Positions 47,278 to 56,190 of a stretch of 64,000 bases of DNA are shown in pieces. The position numbers and the translations under genes were made by a program. The notes beneath the pieces were generated by a model. It was given only the letters and a program-made list of their open reading frames with translations. It was not told where the DNA came from and ran no database searches. Within the stretch, counting starts at the first letter, position 1; every line of letters starts with the position of its first letter. Origin of the DNA: Geitlerinema sp. PCC 7407 (lineage in GTDB: Bacteria > Cyanobacteriota > Cyanobacteriia > PCC-7407). Location: NCBI RefSeq assembly GCF_000317045.1, contig NC_019703.1, positions 2,220,501 to 2,284,500 of the forward strand, written 5' to 3'.

Positions 47278-47892
47278 ATGGTGGAGCATGAATGGCAAGA
47301 TGAGACACGACCGTTGGCGATCGCGCCGCGCCTGTGGCTTTGGTGGACATTGGCTACTACAGTTGCGGGGGCGATCGTCGGAACACTAGAAGCATCAGGC
47401 TTTGAGTTTGTAGCAACCATATTTTTTACAGGTTTATTGATTGGCATAGCCCAATGGCTCGTTTTGCGCCCGTACATTCCCAAAGCCTTTTGGTGGATAG
47501 TGGTTAGCACCCTGGGATGGACTTTTGGGCAAGTGCTGGTGAGTTATTACATATCTCTTTTTGACCCACTTATCCAATTCCTAAATACGCTTGGCGCATG
47601 GTACGTTTTTTGGATGAATTTGGTCATTCAGCCGATTATATTGGCTATTTTTAGCGCGGCTCAATTTCCAATTTTGAGACAGTTTGTCCGTGAAGCGCAT
47701 TGGTGGATTTTGGTCAGCGCTTTAGGAGGTGCCCTAGAAGGAGCAAGTGGCTCAACGGTCTCATACATTTTGCAGCCAGGGCTACTGCCAGCACCATTCC
47801 CAACAGCATTGATCTATGGATCAGGTTGGCTCAGCTACGGCATCGTTACCGGAATTTATCTGCAGTGGCTGCTGCGTCATCACCCCCGCTAG
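47278..47892 (+). CDS. Cyanobacterial multi-helix membrane protein, unknown function
   Basis: The product has 204 residues from ATG 47278 (GTG/TTG at 47251 would add nine). About five hydrophobic helices are seen: WTLATTVAGAIVGTLEASG, FVATIFFTGLLIGIAQWLVLR, FWWIVVSTLGWTFGQVLVSYYI, then AWYVFWMNLVIQPIILAIFS and HWWILVSALGGALEGASGSTVSYI. The repeated (A/G)QWLVLR...WWI pattern marks a cyanobacterial family of internally duplicated membrane proteins with no assigned role. Confidence 0.7.
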   Translation: MVEHEWQDETRPLAIAPRLWLWWTLATTVAGAIVGTLEASGFEFVATIFFTGLLIGIAQWLVLRPYIPKAFWWIVVSTLGWTFGQVLVSYYISLFDPLIQFLNTLGAWYVFWMNLVIQPIILAIFSAAQFPILRQFVREAHWWILVSALGGALEGASGSTVSYILQPGLLPAPFPTALIYGSGWLSYGIVTGIYLQWLLRHHPR

Positions 47893-48071
47893 GGCAACAC
47901 AGCATAAAGACCAGTGTAGAACAGGCAGCAATCGGCAAAGTTCTTCTCATGAGCAAGGAATGAGCAAGTTTAGAAGCCGCTTAAGATCCTTACCTTTCGG
48001 CATCAAACTTGCGATGAGCGCCGAGGCGCAGCTCCAAAGAAACCACAGTATCCCTCAATCAGAAATTCACC

Positions 48072-48725
48072 ATGCAATATCTTTCACAGGACTTAATCCT
48101 GCTTGCACTCAATCCCCAAACTGGGAAAACTCGCTTCTCTTGGTACTCTGCACTGGACTATGGCCTGGTCGGTTCTTTATTACTAGACTTAGTCCTGCAA
48201 GGCAAACTTGAGATCAACAACGACAATCGTGTGATTGGCGCGATCGCCGGCAGCACAGACAATGAATTCTTGGATCAACGCCTCAGTGAGATTCTGTCAT
48301 CGTCTCGTCCTCGAACTGCTAGGTTCTGGGTGACCCGCTGGAGACGAAGATACCTAGGCATTCAAGCGATTATATTGCAGAGTTTAGTTGATTTAGGGGT
48401 TTTAGAACGACAAGAGCAGCGCATTCTTGGACTATTCCCAACGCAGCGATATTTTCTAACCGATGAATCTATTCAACGCGAGATTGTCCAGCAAGTTCGT
48501 GCAGCCGTGTTAGAAGGCGTTGGGCTGGATGCTCGGATGGCAGCATTAATTAGCTTGATGCAAGCGTCTCACCTGACCGATGCAGTATTCAGGCCTGAAG
48601 AACGTCCGGAAGCGCGATCGCGAATTCAAGCGATCGCAGAAGGAGAGCTGGTCGGCAAAGCAGTTTCAAAGGCAATTTTCATCATTCAAGCAGCCACGGC
48701 TCTGGGTGCAATCAATGGCGGATGA
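48072..48725 (+). CDS. GPP34/GOLPH3-Vps74-like protein
   Basis: The 217-residue helical protein has LSQDLILLALNPQTGKTRFSWYSALDYGLVGSLLLDLVLQGKLEI at the start, the GPP34 first motif with a substrate-like strand. RFWVTRWRRRYLGIQAIILQSLVDLGVLE (a basic patch that binds phosphoinositide in eukaryotic Golgi members) follows, and AALISLMQASHLTDAVF near the end. Bacterial GPP34 proteins are widespread in actinobacteria and cyanobacteria; proposed roles include acidic-lipid binding at the membrane. Function here is unproven. Confidence 0.88.
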   Translation: MQYLSQDLILLALNPQTGKTRFSWYSALDYGLVGSLLLDLVLQGKLEINNDNRVIGAIAGSTDNEFLDQRLSEILSSSRPRTARFWVTRWRRRYLGIQAIILQSLVDLGVLERQEQRILGLFPTQRYFLTDESIQREIVQQVRAAVLEGVGLDARMAALISLMQASHLTDAVFRPEERPEARSRIQAIAEGELVGKAVSKAIFIIQAATALGAINGG

Positions 48726-48960
48726 AAACGAACCCGCTCTTTCCCCACCTTGCTCGCATTGAGACGCGAGCAGAACATGGTGCAGGCAAGCTCCTCGACA
48801 AGCCTCTTAAGAAAACGGCAGATATGTGAGCTTTTGCCGCTCACTGCATGGGGATACAGGTGAAATAAGCGAAACGATCGCAGACGATTTATGACCACGG
48901 ATGCAGTGGTTTTCACGCTTGAGCATCACTGCATCCATCACCAAATATCGGAGCTAAAAG

Positions 48961-49656
48961 ATGTCACGCAAAACGAACGCTACCCAAAACCAGTTTCCAC
49001 AACGACCCCTTACTCCCAGTGCCAAACACCCGCTTCGGCGATCTCTTCGCAAACCCTTTCAGATCATTCGCACTAATTTTCGCGCCTACCTCACCATCAA
49101 CGCCATTGTGTATGGCTTAGTCATCATCGGGTTCGTAGCAGCGATGGTCTTCCCCAACCTGAACGCAACTCAGGTAGCCATCCAGGAAGACAACGGAACG
49201 GCGGATCTTGTCCGATCGCTATTCAATAACCCGTGGCTGTTCTCGCTGACTATCCTAGGAGTCAACCTCGCGACCGGCGCGCTGTGGATCGTACTCCCTT
49301 CGCTGATCGTTCCCTTCGCTGGCATCGCCACATTTGCGTATAAGACGTTCACTCTCGGTTTAGTTATGGCTCCGACTACCAAGACCATGGCGGTGGCACT
49401 GATCCCGCACTCGCTGACAATACTCATCGAACTCCAAGCTTACGCTCTCCTGATGTTTGGCGCATACATCCTTGGTCGGTCTTGGGTTCGCCCCGCAACC
49501 ATCGGCACTCGGAACCATCGTCAGGGTTATGTTCGTGGGCTGCAACAGCTCGGTTGGCTGAGTCTGTCCACACTCCCACTGTTCATCGTCGGCGCGATCT
49601 GGGAGGCGTTCTCGCTCCGCTACCTGGTTCATCCGCTGACCCAATGGTTGTTGTAG
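48961..49656 (+). CDS. SpoIIM/DUF95-like membrane protein
   Basis: The 231-residue protein has a soluble basic N-terminus (residues 1-35) and then FRAYLTINAIVYGLVIIGFVAAMVF. Two central helices follow, and PHSLTILIELQAYALLMFGAYILGRSW matches the SpoIIM-family H-x-x-x-E-L-x-A motif with a helix in an intramembrane position. In sporulating bacteria SpoIIM aids septal peptidoglycan removal; bacterial relatives outside Firmicutes have unknown roles. GGAG is 8-11 bases upstream of the ATG. G/C-rich codons and absence of HIP1 suggest separate acquisition. Confidence 0.75.
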   Translation: MSRKTNATQNQFPQRPLTPSAKHPLRRSLRKPFQIIRTNFRAYLTINAIVYGLVIIGFVAAMVFPNLNATQVAIQEDNGTADLVRSLFNNPWLFSLTILGVNLATGALWIVLPSLIVPFAGIATFAYKTFTLGLVMAPTTKTMAVALIPHSLTILIELQAYALLMFGAYILGRSWVRPATIGTRNHRQGYVRGLQQLGWLSLSTLPLFIVGAIWEAFSLRYLVHPLTQWLL

Positions 49657-49684
49657 CCAATAGAGTGGGTACTGCCTACAAAAC

Positions 49685-49732
49685 CTTACTGGAGCATCGC
49701 TGGTGATTGACGGTGGATACACAGCGAACTGA
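49685..49732 (+). pseudogene. 3' remnant of a short-chain dehydrogenase gene
   Basis: The frame LTGASLVIDGGYTAN, ending in TGA at 49730-49732, is the well-known C-terminus of SDR enzymes (...VTGASLVVDGGYTA). Only about 15 codons remain, 28 bp after the SpoIIM-like gene and overlapping no other gene. It is a leftover of a deleted reductase. Confidence 0.7.
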
Positions 49733-49842
49733 AAGCCATCAAGCTAGTCGTTTTCGGACCATTGCAACTTGTCGAATATTTGTTTCAAAAACTTCTGTTG
49801 TGTAGAGCAGAGGAATGCTCAAAATCTCATTAGGAGATTCAA

Positions 49843-50721
49843 ATGATCCTAGTAACGGGCGCAACTGGAAATAACGGGCTGGAGATACTCCAGCGTCTCG
49901 CCTCGCAAAACGTTCAAGTTCGCGCGATGGTGCGCGATGCCTCTGGCACCCAAGAACGTGCTCGCAATCGAGTTCAGGCAATTGCAGATCTGGGCATCGA
50001 AATGGTCGAGGCTGATTTCGATCGCCCTGAAACACTGCTCTCTGCCCTGGCAGGGGTCGATCGAGCCTTCCTTGTCACCAACTCAACAGAACACGTCGAA
50101 GCACAACAACTTGCGTTTGTCGAAGCAGCGAAACAAAGCGGTGTCAAGCACATCGTTAAACTGTCGCAGTTCGCCGCCAACGCTGACTCACCCGTGCGTT
50201 TTTTGCGCTACCATGCAGCTGTCGAATCGGCGATCCAAGCCTCAGGGATAGCGTACACGTTTCTGCGCCCCAATCTGTTTATGCAGGGCTTGTTAAACTT
50301 CCGATCGTTGATTGCTGAGCAAAACACCTTTTACGCCGCGATCGGTGATGCGAAGGTGAGCGTAGTAGATGTCCGCGACATTGCTGACGTTGCTGTAGCT
50401 GCTCTGACCGAAGCGGGACATGAAGGAAAAATTTATGATCTTACGGGTTCGCAGGCGCTAACACATACCGAGATGGCAGAATATCTCTCCGCTGCCCTGA
50501 AGCGCCAGATTGCGTTTGTCGATATCTCACCCGAACAGATGCGGGAAGCAATGGCTGGCGTGGGGATGCCAGCTTGGCAAGCCGATGGACTGATCGAAGA
50601 TTACGCCCATTATCGACGCAATGAGGCAGCAGCGATCGCTTCAGGGATAGAGGATGCGACTGGCAAAGCGCCGCGTCAGTTTAAGGACTTTGCTCACGAT
50701 TATGCAACAGCCTTTAGCTGA
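49843..50721 (+). CDS. NmrA-type NAD(P)-binding oxidoreductase
   Basis: The 292-residue protein has the N-terminal nucleotide loop ILVTGATGNNGLEILQRLASQNVQVRAMVRDAS (GxxGxxG, with basic RD after strand 2 favouring NADP). ADFDRPETLLSALAGVDRAFLVTN and IAYTFLRPNLFMQGLL follow. It lacks a clear YxxxK, as in NmrA-like redox sensors and quinone-type reductases (QOR2-like). AGGAG precedes the ATG at 7-11 bases. It probably reduces a small carbonyl compound or senses NADPH/NADP balance. Confidence 0.88.
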   Translation: MILVTGATGNNGLEILQRLASQNVQVRAMVRDASGTQERARNRVQAIADLGIEMVEADFDRPETLLSALAGVDRAFLVTNSTEHVEAQQLAFVEAAKQSGVKHIVKLSQFAANADSPVRFLRYHAAVESAIQASGIAYTFLRPNLFMQGLLNFRSLIAEQNTFYAAIGDAKVSVVDVRDIADVAVAALTEAGHEGKIYDLTGSQALTHTEMAEYLSAALKRQIAFVDISPEQMREAMAGVGMPAWQADGLIEDYAHYRRNEAAAIASGIEDATGKAPRQFKDFAHDYATAFS

Positions 50722-50783
50722 CTTTTGAAACTGGACGATCGACAAGTATCACTCTAGCCGTTCGCAACCCTGGTTTCATAAAT

Positions 50784-51761
50784 ATGATCCGAGTGCTCAA
50801 AAAAGACTGGTTCTATTCATGTTGCCTGTTTCTTCTAAGTGTTTTACTGACTGTTGGGTGCACAGGCATTAACGCCGGAAATAGAGAAGTTACCTCAAAC
50901 CGCCCAGCAGCGCCGGCAAGCGAGACTACAGCAGCCACGACCGAGCGCACAGACCCATTACGCGATCTCCTCAATGAGATCGCTCAAGCGGCTCAAGGGC
51001 GGGTTGGAATGACAGCTACCGTGCTGGAATCTGGAGAGTCAGTGTCTCTGAATGGGAATGAGCGCTTTCCAATGCAAAGCGTTTATAAGTTGCCGATCGC
51101 AATGGCGGTTCTGAATCAAGTCGATCAAGGGAACCTCAAGCCAGACCAGAAGATTCGGATCGAGGCCAGCGATATTGTCCAGGGAAGTCAAGTACTCGAT
51201 GAGAATTCGCAAGGAAAAGGATTCAGTCTGTCTGAACTCTTGCAATATATGGTTTCTGAAAGCGACAACACCGCCTGTGATGTACTGCTGCGGCTCATTG
51301 GTGAGCCGCAACGCGTCACGGAATATTTAAGCAGCCTTGGTATAAACGACATCGTTGTAGCGAACACGGAGCAGGAGCTAGCGCAAGATCCAGCCGTGCA
51401 GTATCGCAACTTTGCCACACCCGATGCAGCAGCAGTGTTACTGCGCACATTGCAGGAAGGACGAGGACTTTCACAATCCAGTCAGGCGCTACTGTTGCAA
51501 TGGATGACAGAGACTCCGACAGGTCTAAAGCGTATCAAAGGGCTGTTACCAGAGGGAACGGTCGTGGCACACAAAACAGGGACTTCGGCTACTGTGAGTG
51601 GAGTAACGGCGGCAACCAATGATGTGGGACTTGTAACGCTTCCAAGTGGACAACATTTGGCGATCGCAGTGTTTGTTTCAGATTCTCAAGCCGCTGATGT
51701 AATTCGAGAGGAAGTCATCGCAAGGATGGCAAAGGCAGCCTGGGATGAATGGAGCAGATAA
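50784..51761 (+). CDS. Class A beta-lactamase, lipoprotein, subclass A2-like
   Basis: The 325-residue serine hydrolase has the nucleophile motif S99-x-x-K102 (MQSVYKLP), S160-D161-N162 (SESDNTACD) and K264-T-G (HKTGTS). The omega loop has E196 placed like Ambler E166, with the VQYRNF spacing seen in PER/VEB/CepA-type A2 enzymes rather than TEM. A lipobox-like LLTVGC puts the lipid on C26, so the mature enzyme is membrane-tethered, followed by a serine/threonine-rich linker (30-55). It should hydrolyse beta-lactams; the spectrum cannot be read from sequence. It is not adjacent to any visible regulator or mobile element. Confidence 0.92.
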   Translation: MIRVLKKDWFYSCCLFLLSVLLTVGCTGINAGNREVTSNRPAAPASETTAATTERTDPLRDLLNEIAQAAQGRVGMTATVLESGESVSLNGNERFPMQSVYKLPIAMAVLNQVDQGNLKPDQKIRIEASDIVQGSQVLDENSQGKGFSLSELLQYMVSESDNTACDVLLRLIGEPQRVTEYLSSLGINDIVVANTEQELAQDPAVQYRNFATPDAAAVLLRTLQEGRGLSQSSQALLLQWMTETPTGLKRIKGLLPEGTVVAHKTGTSATVSGVTAATNDVGLVTLPSGQHLAIAVFVSDSQAADVIREEVIARMAKAAWDEWSR

Positions 51762-51789
51762 AGTTTCTTTCGTACTCAGGGCACTCGTG

Positions 51790-51970
51790 AGGCTGTGAGT
51801 GCACCAATCAGTGGATCGAAAGTATATCGACACAGGTAATCAATGTTGAGACTGTTGTTTTACCCGACCGGATTGAAGGCACAAGTGACGATGTCTACGA
51901 AGTGACGGTCAGTAATGATTTCTATGCGGCGATGATCAGTTAGGGCATTACAATCAATTGCTTTTAATGT
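51790..51970 (+). pseudogene. Decayed copy of the INVETVVLP-type small gene
   Basis: This stretch aligns with the second half of the gene at 46478-46765: GTGAGTGC...AATCAGTGGATCG (about 51797-51820), CAGGTAATCAATGTTGAGACTGTTGTTTTACCCGA (51834-51868), then GTGTACGTGTTTGGTACAGAG near the end. Frameshifts and a TAG (about 51941-51943) remove the frame, and the first half of the gene is missing. It directly precedes ridA. Confidence 0.8.
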
Positions 51971-52023
51971 GTACGTGTTTGGTACAGAGAACAAGCTTCA
52001 CCAGGGAAGAAATAAGGAAGACC

Positions 52024-52425
52024 ATGAATAAGCCCGAATTTTTTGTTACCCCCGGCTATGGGGAATACATGCTGAATGAATTGCATTACTCGCAAGCGGT
52101 AAAAATTGGCGATCGCGTGGAAACATCCGGTCAAGGCGGCTGGGATGACAACCTGCAAATTCCCGAATCGCTCGCGGATGAGATTGCCCAAGCGTTTCGG
52201 AACGTAGAGCGAACCTTGGCAACTGCCGGTGCAGGCTGGGAGCACGTTGTTCACGTCAATTCTTACCACGTTGGCGGGTTGCCCCCAGAAGTTAACGATG
52301 TGATGGTTCAGCTATATCGCCATTACATGCCCAACCATGCCCCCATTTGGACACAGGTAGGAGTCGCGGCGCTTGGATTGCCAACGATGCGGATTGAAAT
52401 CCGCGTGACTGCCATTGTTCCGTGA
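52024..52425 (+). CDS. ridA: RidA/YjgF-family protein
   Basis: The product has 133 residues from ATG 52024, with GGAAG closely upstream. The family region LADEIAQAFRNVERTLATAGAGWEHVVHVNSYHV and the terminal strand LPTMRIEIRVTAIVP are present, and the arginine of RIEIRVTAI corresponds to the R105 type that hydrolyses reactive enamines and imines in RidA. It is a trimeric cytosolic protein. The upstream decayed INVETVVLP gene forms a unit with it, matched by the broken unit near 46478-47228. Confidence 0.88.
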   Translation: MNKPEFFVTPGYGEYMLNELHYSQAVKIGDRVETSGQGGWDDNLQIPESLADEIAQAFRNVERTLATAGAGWEHVVHVNSYHVGGLPPEVNDVMVQLYRHYMPNHAPIWTQVGVAALGLPTMRIEIRVTAIVP

Positions 52426-52549
52426 GTTTTGCATTAGCGACAGCGCTGCTCTACACCGATCAAAGTAAGTCATCGAAGTATATAGATGAAGTAATAACTC
52501 TGACCCGAAATTGATGCTAACTAGCACTGATCCATCAGCAGGACAATCC

Positions 52550-52969
52550 ATGAAACTTCAAACCATTTTCAGATTACTAACGATCGCCGTAGGACTGCTC
52601 GGAGGTTCATTCACTCAGCCAGCGATCGCACACAGCCTTGCTTCACAGCAAACATCACCCGTTCTGATCGCAACTGCCTACACCGATTTGACCTTACCTA
52701 CCCTGCGCCAAGGAGATCGCGGCAGAAGCGTGGAACTGTTGCAGAATATTCTTCTTGATAATGGCTTTTTAGGAGCCGCAGGCGTGAGGTTAGGCAATCC
52801 ACAGGGTGCGATCGTCGATGGCATCTTTGGTGAGATCACAGCTGCTGCGATACGGGATTTGCAGCGACGGTACGAAATCCCAGTCACAGGGCAAGTCAAT
52901 CCTACAACGTGGGAAGTCCTGGATATGTACGAAAACCCCTATCGATCGCCTCTCCCTTGGAAACAATAG
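52550..52969 (+). CDS. Exported peptidoglycan-binding protein
   Basis: The 139-residue product has a signal peptide (LLTIAVGLLGGSFTQPAIAHS, cleavage after AIA). It carries one PG_binding_1 domain (about 55-130): LRQGDRGRSVELLQNILLDNGFL, then VDGIFGEITAAAIRDLQRRYEIPVTGQVNPTTWEVL, with the conserved G-D-R-G, D-G-I-F-G and F-Q-like QRR positions. It is predicted to bind peptidoglycan in the periplasm. No hydrolase domain is attached. It is the last plus-strand gene of the accessory region. Confidence 0.9.
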   Translation: MKLQTIFRLLTIAVGLLGGSFTQPAIAHSLASQQTSPVLIATAYTDLTLPTLRQGDRGRSVELLQNILLDNGFLGAAGVRLGNPQGAIVDGIFGEITAAAIRDLQRRYEIPVTGQVNPTTWEVLDMYENPYRSPLPWKQ

Positions 52970-53006
52970 AGCCAGCAAAGTATGCAGCTGGAATTTCGAC
53001 TCAGGT

Positions 53007-53057
53007 GAAATTTCCCTCATCCTCCGGTCCCTTCTCCCAGGTTGAGAGAAGGGGATT
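53007..53057. repeat. Dispersed repeat unit between convergent genes
   Basis: GAAATTTCCCTCATCC, then CCCTTCTCCCA-GGTTG-AGAGAAGGGG and a TTTTGG tail, is the same repeat type as at 38156-38275. It lies between the converging peptidoglycan-binding and hisA genes, where its hairpin could end transcription of both. Confidence 0.65.
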
Positions 53058-53068
53058 TTGGAGGAGAG

Positions 53069-53836
53069 TTAGGCGATCGTGCCGAGGTCGGGGGGGACGT
53101 CTTGCCAGCGGCCCTGGCCCACGGCGCGGATGGCTTCTTTGAGATCGACGTCGCCGGTGTAGATGGCGCGGCCAACGATCGCGCCAGTGACGCCCTGGGG
53201 CTCGAGGGTGAGCAGGCTGAGCAGATCGCTGACGGAGCTGACGCCGCCGGAGGCAATCACAGGAATCGAGATGGACTGGGCCAGCTCGCGCAGGGCCTCC
53301 AGGTTGGGGCCTTGGAGGGTGCCGTCGCGGTGGATGTCGGTGTAGATGATGGCGGCAGCTCCGAGGTCTGCCATGCGCTGAGCCAGCTCGGTGGCCATGA
53401 CTTCGGAGGTTTCGAGCCAGCCCCGAGTGGCGACTTTGCCATTGCGGGCGTCGATGCCAACGACGATCTGGCCAGGAAACTCCTGGCACAGGCTGGCGAC
53501 CAGCTCGGGCTGCTCGACGGCGACGGTGCCGAGGATGACTCGCTCGACGCCGAGGCTCAGCAGGTCGGCGACGCGCTGGCGATCGCGCAGACCACCGCCG
53601 ACCTGGACGGGAACCGACACCGCAGCGGCGATCGCGGCAATCGACGGCGTGTTGACGGGCTGGCCGCTTTTGGCACCGTCTAGATCCACCAGGTGAATGC
53701 GGGTTGCCCCCTGGGCTTCCCAGTCCTTGGCCACGGCAACGGGGTCTTCATTAAAGGTTTGGGCTTGGCCGTAGTCTCCTTGGTACAGGCGGACACAGCG
53801 CCCTTCCAGCAAGTCGATCGCTGGGATTACTTCCAT
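53069..53836 (-). CDS. hisA: HisA, ProFAR isomerase of histidine synthesis
   Basis: The 255-residue TIM barrel converts ProFAR to PRFAR, the fourth step of histidine biosynthesis. It opens [22 protein letters not shown] (catalytic D8), has [16 protein letters not shown] and [13 protein letters not shown], and contains the second catalytic D130 region [17 protein letters not shown]. Length is as expected. Codon use and HIP1 density match the host core genome, so the right border of the accessory region is here. No other his genes are adjacent, as is usual in cyanobacteria. Confidence 0.96.
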   Translation of the reverse strand: MEVIPAIDLLEGRCVRLYQGDYGQAQTFNEDPVAVAKDWEAQGATRIHLVDLDGAKSGQPVNTPSIAAIAAAVSVPVQVGGGLRDRQRVADLLSLGVERVILGTVAVEQPELVASLCQEFPGQIVVGIDARNGKVATRGWLETSEVMATELAQRMADLGAAAIIYTDIHRDGTLQGPNLEALRELAQSISIPVIASGGVSSVSDLLSLLTLEPQGVTGAIVGRAIYTGDVDLKEAIRAVGQGRWQDVPPDLGTIA

Positions 53837-54501
53837 AACGTCCTAACTTTTCTCTGCAATTGGGCCAAACTGCACGGCAGTTCCTTTGCCATTGTCTCTG
53901 ATTGGGGTCCCCACCTACACAGCGACTCTCGTTTAGATTCGGGGCGATCGCGCAGCTCCAGGCCTGAGCAAACCCAGTCTTGATTGAACACGGCGATCGC
54001 TGTGAGCAAGAACAGGGTTAATATTCCTCAAGCCAACGCTCAAATCAAGCAGATATTAATCATTCATGGGCTTGATTTCTAGGTGAATTTATCTAAAGGG
54101 ATTGTCAAAGCCCCAGCCAGCGCCTTTTGCGGATCTATCCTTAGATACTGCTTCGATCGCCATCGCTAGATATACTCATGATGGGCAGATCAGGGTTCTC
54201 TTTTTGCCAGATCAGTCATAGATGACATTTATCGAGAAGAAACTGAGCTGGCAATAGGTTTCCAAGATCACAGACAGTATCGTGCTGCTTCTGGCTGGAT
54301 TTCAGGCTATGGGAATAAGAGAAATTATTCTTATATCAATCATGGTAGTGGATTGAGTCATTGCCCCATTCTCGGCGGTTGTCTACCTAAACTCATTCTA
54401 TCTACTTTGGAGGCAAAGGCTTAATCGTCAGAACACAGTCATTACGTTCTGCCATTAGAGATCTTCGGTTATTGCAAAAGTGGTAGCAAACCATAATCTG
54501 T
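53837..54501. other. 665-bp intergenic region
   Basis: This stretch lies between divergent hisA and the DUF2254 gene. A 79-codon stop-free stretch (about 54186-54424, plus) containing DDIYREETELAIGFQD and GWISGYGNKRNYSYINHG has no start codon and no known relative, so it could be a gene remnant at most. Apart from HIP1 near 53940-54000 I see no other structure. Confidence 0.4.
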
Positions 54502-55839
54502 ATGAAAAACATCAGGCTGGCCAAACTGTGGGATTCGCTTCGTTCTAGCTACTGGTTCTTACCTGGCTTGATGGTATTAGGAGGAATGGCGCTGGCCTTT
54601 GGCGCACTAGCTCTCGATCACACCAGTCAGCTAGAGGCTGAGGAGCTGAACTGGATTTATCGAGGCGGAGCGGACGGCGCACGCGCATTGCTCTCTACGA
54701 TTGCTGGTTCAATGGTGACGGTAGCAGCAACGGCTTTTTCTATTACGATCGTTGCCCTCCAGCTTGCCGCTTCCAACTTCGGACCGCGACTACTCCGAAA
54801 TTTTATGCAAGATACAGGCAATCAGGTTGTATTAGGTACTTTTATTTCTACCTTTCTTTATTGCCTTCTGGTGCTGCCAACGGTTCGTGGAGAGGATTAC
54901 AACCAATTTATCCCCCAGTTTTCAGTGACGATTGGGATTGGCCTTGCGATCGCCAGCACTGGAGTGTTGATCTACTTTATTCATCACGCTTCAACCATTA
55001 TCCAAGCTTCTCATGTGATTGCAGACGTTGCAGACGATTTGGATCGCGCCATCGAACGGCTGTTTCCCAAAGAGATTGGACACGGCAAATTACAGTCTCA
55101 GCAGCTAGTTGGCGAAATTCCTCAAGATTTTGATTCTAATGTTTGCTTCGTTCGAGCCAAAAATACAGGTTATCTACAAGTTATTGACGATCAGGCACTC
55201 TTAAAGACGGCTTGCAAGCATGACCTATTGCTGCGTCTCCAAGCCAGACCCGGTAAGTTTGTGAGCGAAGGTAATATTTTGGTGCAAGTCTATCCAGAAA
55301 AGCGAGTGAATCAGCAATTGATTAACAAGATTCACAGCACCTTTTTACTGGGTAACGAGCGGACTGAGCAACAAGATGTTTCATTTCCGATCGATCAGCT
55401 AGTCGAGATTGCTGTACGGGCACTTTCTCCCGGAATCAATGACCCCTTTACAGCAATTCGGTGTATCGATCGTCTTGGCACGACACTATCTTTTCTGGCA
55501 GAGCGAGAATTTCCATCTCCCTACCGTTTCGACCATGAAAACAATTTACGCATTATTGCCAAACCCGTAGAATTTGATCAGCTCGTGGACGTAGCGTTTA
55601 CTCAAATTCGACATTATGGAAAGGCTGATGTGCGGGTCATCATTCGCCTACTGGAGGCAATAGAGCAAATTGCCTCATGCGCTCATCGCCCCCACGACCG
55701 TTTCGTCCTAGAACAGCAGGCTGAAATGATTTTGCAGGATCACTACGAAGCGGCTTCTCAAGAAAAAGATCGAGAAAGAGTAGCTGAAAAGTATAACCAG
55801 GTGATCTCTGCCATAAAGCAGGTACGAACCTACTCCTAG
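54502..55839 (+). CDS. DUF2254-family membrane protein
   Basis: The product has 445 residues. Four membrane helices lie in the first 170 residues (PGLMVLGGMALAFGALALDH, LLSTIAGSMVTVAATAFSITIVALQLA, VLGTFISTFLYCLLVLPTV, IGIGLAIASTGVLIYFIHH). The S-T-I-A-G-S-M and S-N-F-G-P-R-L-L signatures and a large soluble part with V-x-A-L-S-P-G-I-N-D-P-F-T-A are the DUF2254 hallmarks. The family is widespread but of unknown function; related predictions suggest channel-like proteins. Confidence 0.88.
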   Translation: MKNIRLAKLWDSLRSSYWFLPGLMVLGGMALAFGALALDHTSQLEAEELNWIYRGGADGARALLSTIAGSMVTVAATAFSITIVALQLAASNFGPRLLRNFMQDTGNQVVLGTFISTFLYCLLVLPTVRGEDYNQFIPQFSVTIGIGLAIASTGVLIYFIHHASTIIQASHVIADVADDLDRAIERLFPKEIGHGKLQSQQLVGEIPQDFDSNVCFVRAKNTGYLQVIDDQALLKTACKHDLLLRLQARPGKFVSEGNILVQVYPEKRVNQQLINKIHSTFLLGNERTEQQDVSFPIDQLVEIAVRALSPGINDPFTAIRCIDRLGTTLSFLAEREFPSPYRFDHENNLRIIAKPVEFDQLVDVAFTQIRHYGKADVRVIIRLLEAIEQIASCAHRPHDRFVLEQQAEMILQDHYEAASQEKDRERVAEKYNQVISAIKQVRTYS

Positions 55840-56190
55840 CCTCTTTAGGATTGATTCATTTCTCAATTTATGAGTTAGACGCTGGGCTTGAGTCTTTTGG
55901 GGCTTGAGTCTTTGATGCTAAGGACATCAGCCCACCTTGGGGACAACATTCCTATTAAGACTAAAGAAAGCGATCGCACCTCTTGCCCCATTGTGAGCTA
56001 TCCAAGCGCTAAATAGCTTAGCTAAACATCATTGAGTTGCTGTGGTTCTTGAAGCAGCCAACTGATCGATTTACTATCACTATTTATTGTCATGAATTTT
56101 TAAATAAAAGACGAAATCTTTGAATCTAAAAGAAGAAATTAACTAATGTTTTTTAAATCCTGAAAGCCTTTTAAAACCTGAATTACCCAT
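55840..56190. other. 351-bp intergenic region before the protease module
   Basis: The second half (from 56080) is AT-rich, rich in TTTAAA-like tracts and may hold the promoter of the unknown gene that follows. The first part contains a GGGCTTGAGTCTTTTGG duplication (55885-55914). No gene is seen. Confidence 0.4.

Noticed and set aside
53042-53683. 213-codon plus-strand frame opposite hisA
   Set aside because: Antisense shadow of hisA, G/D-rich and without any domain.
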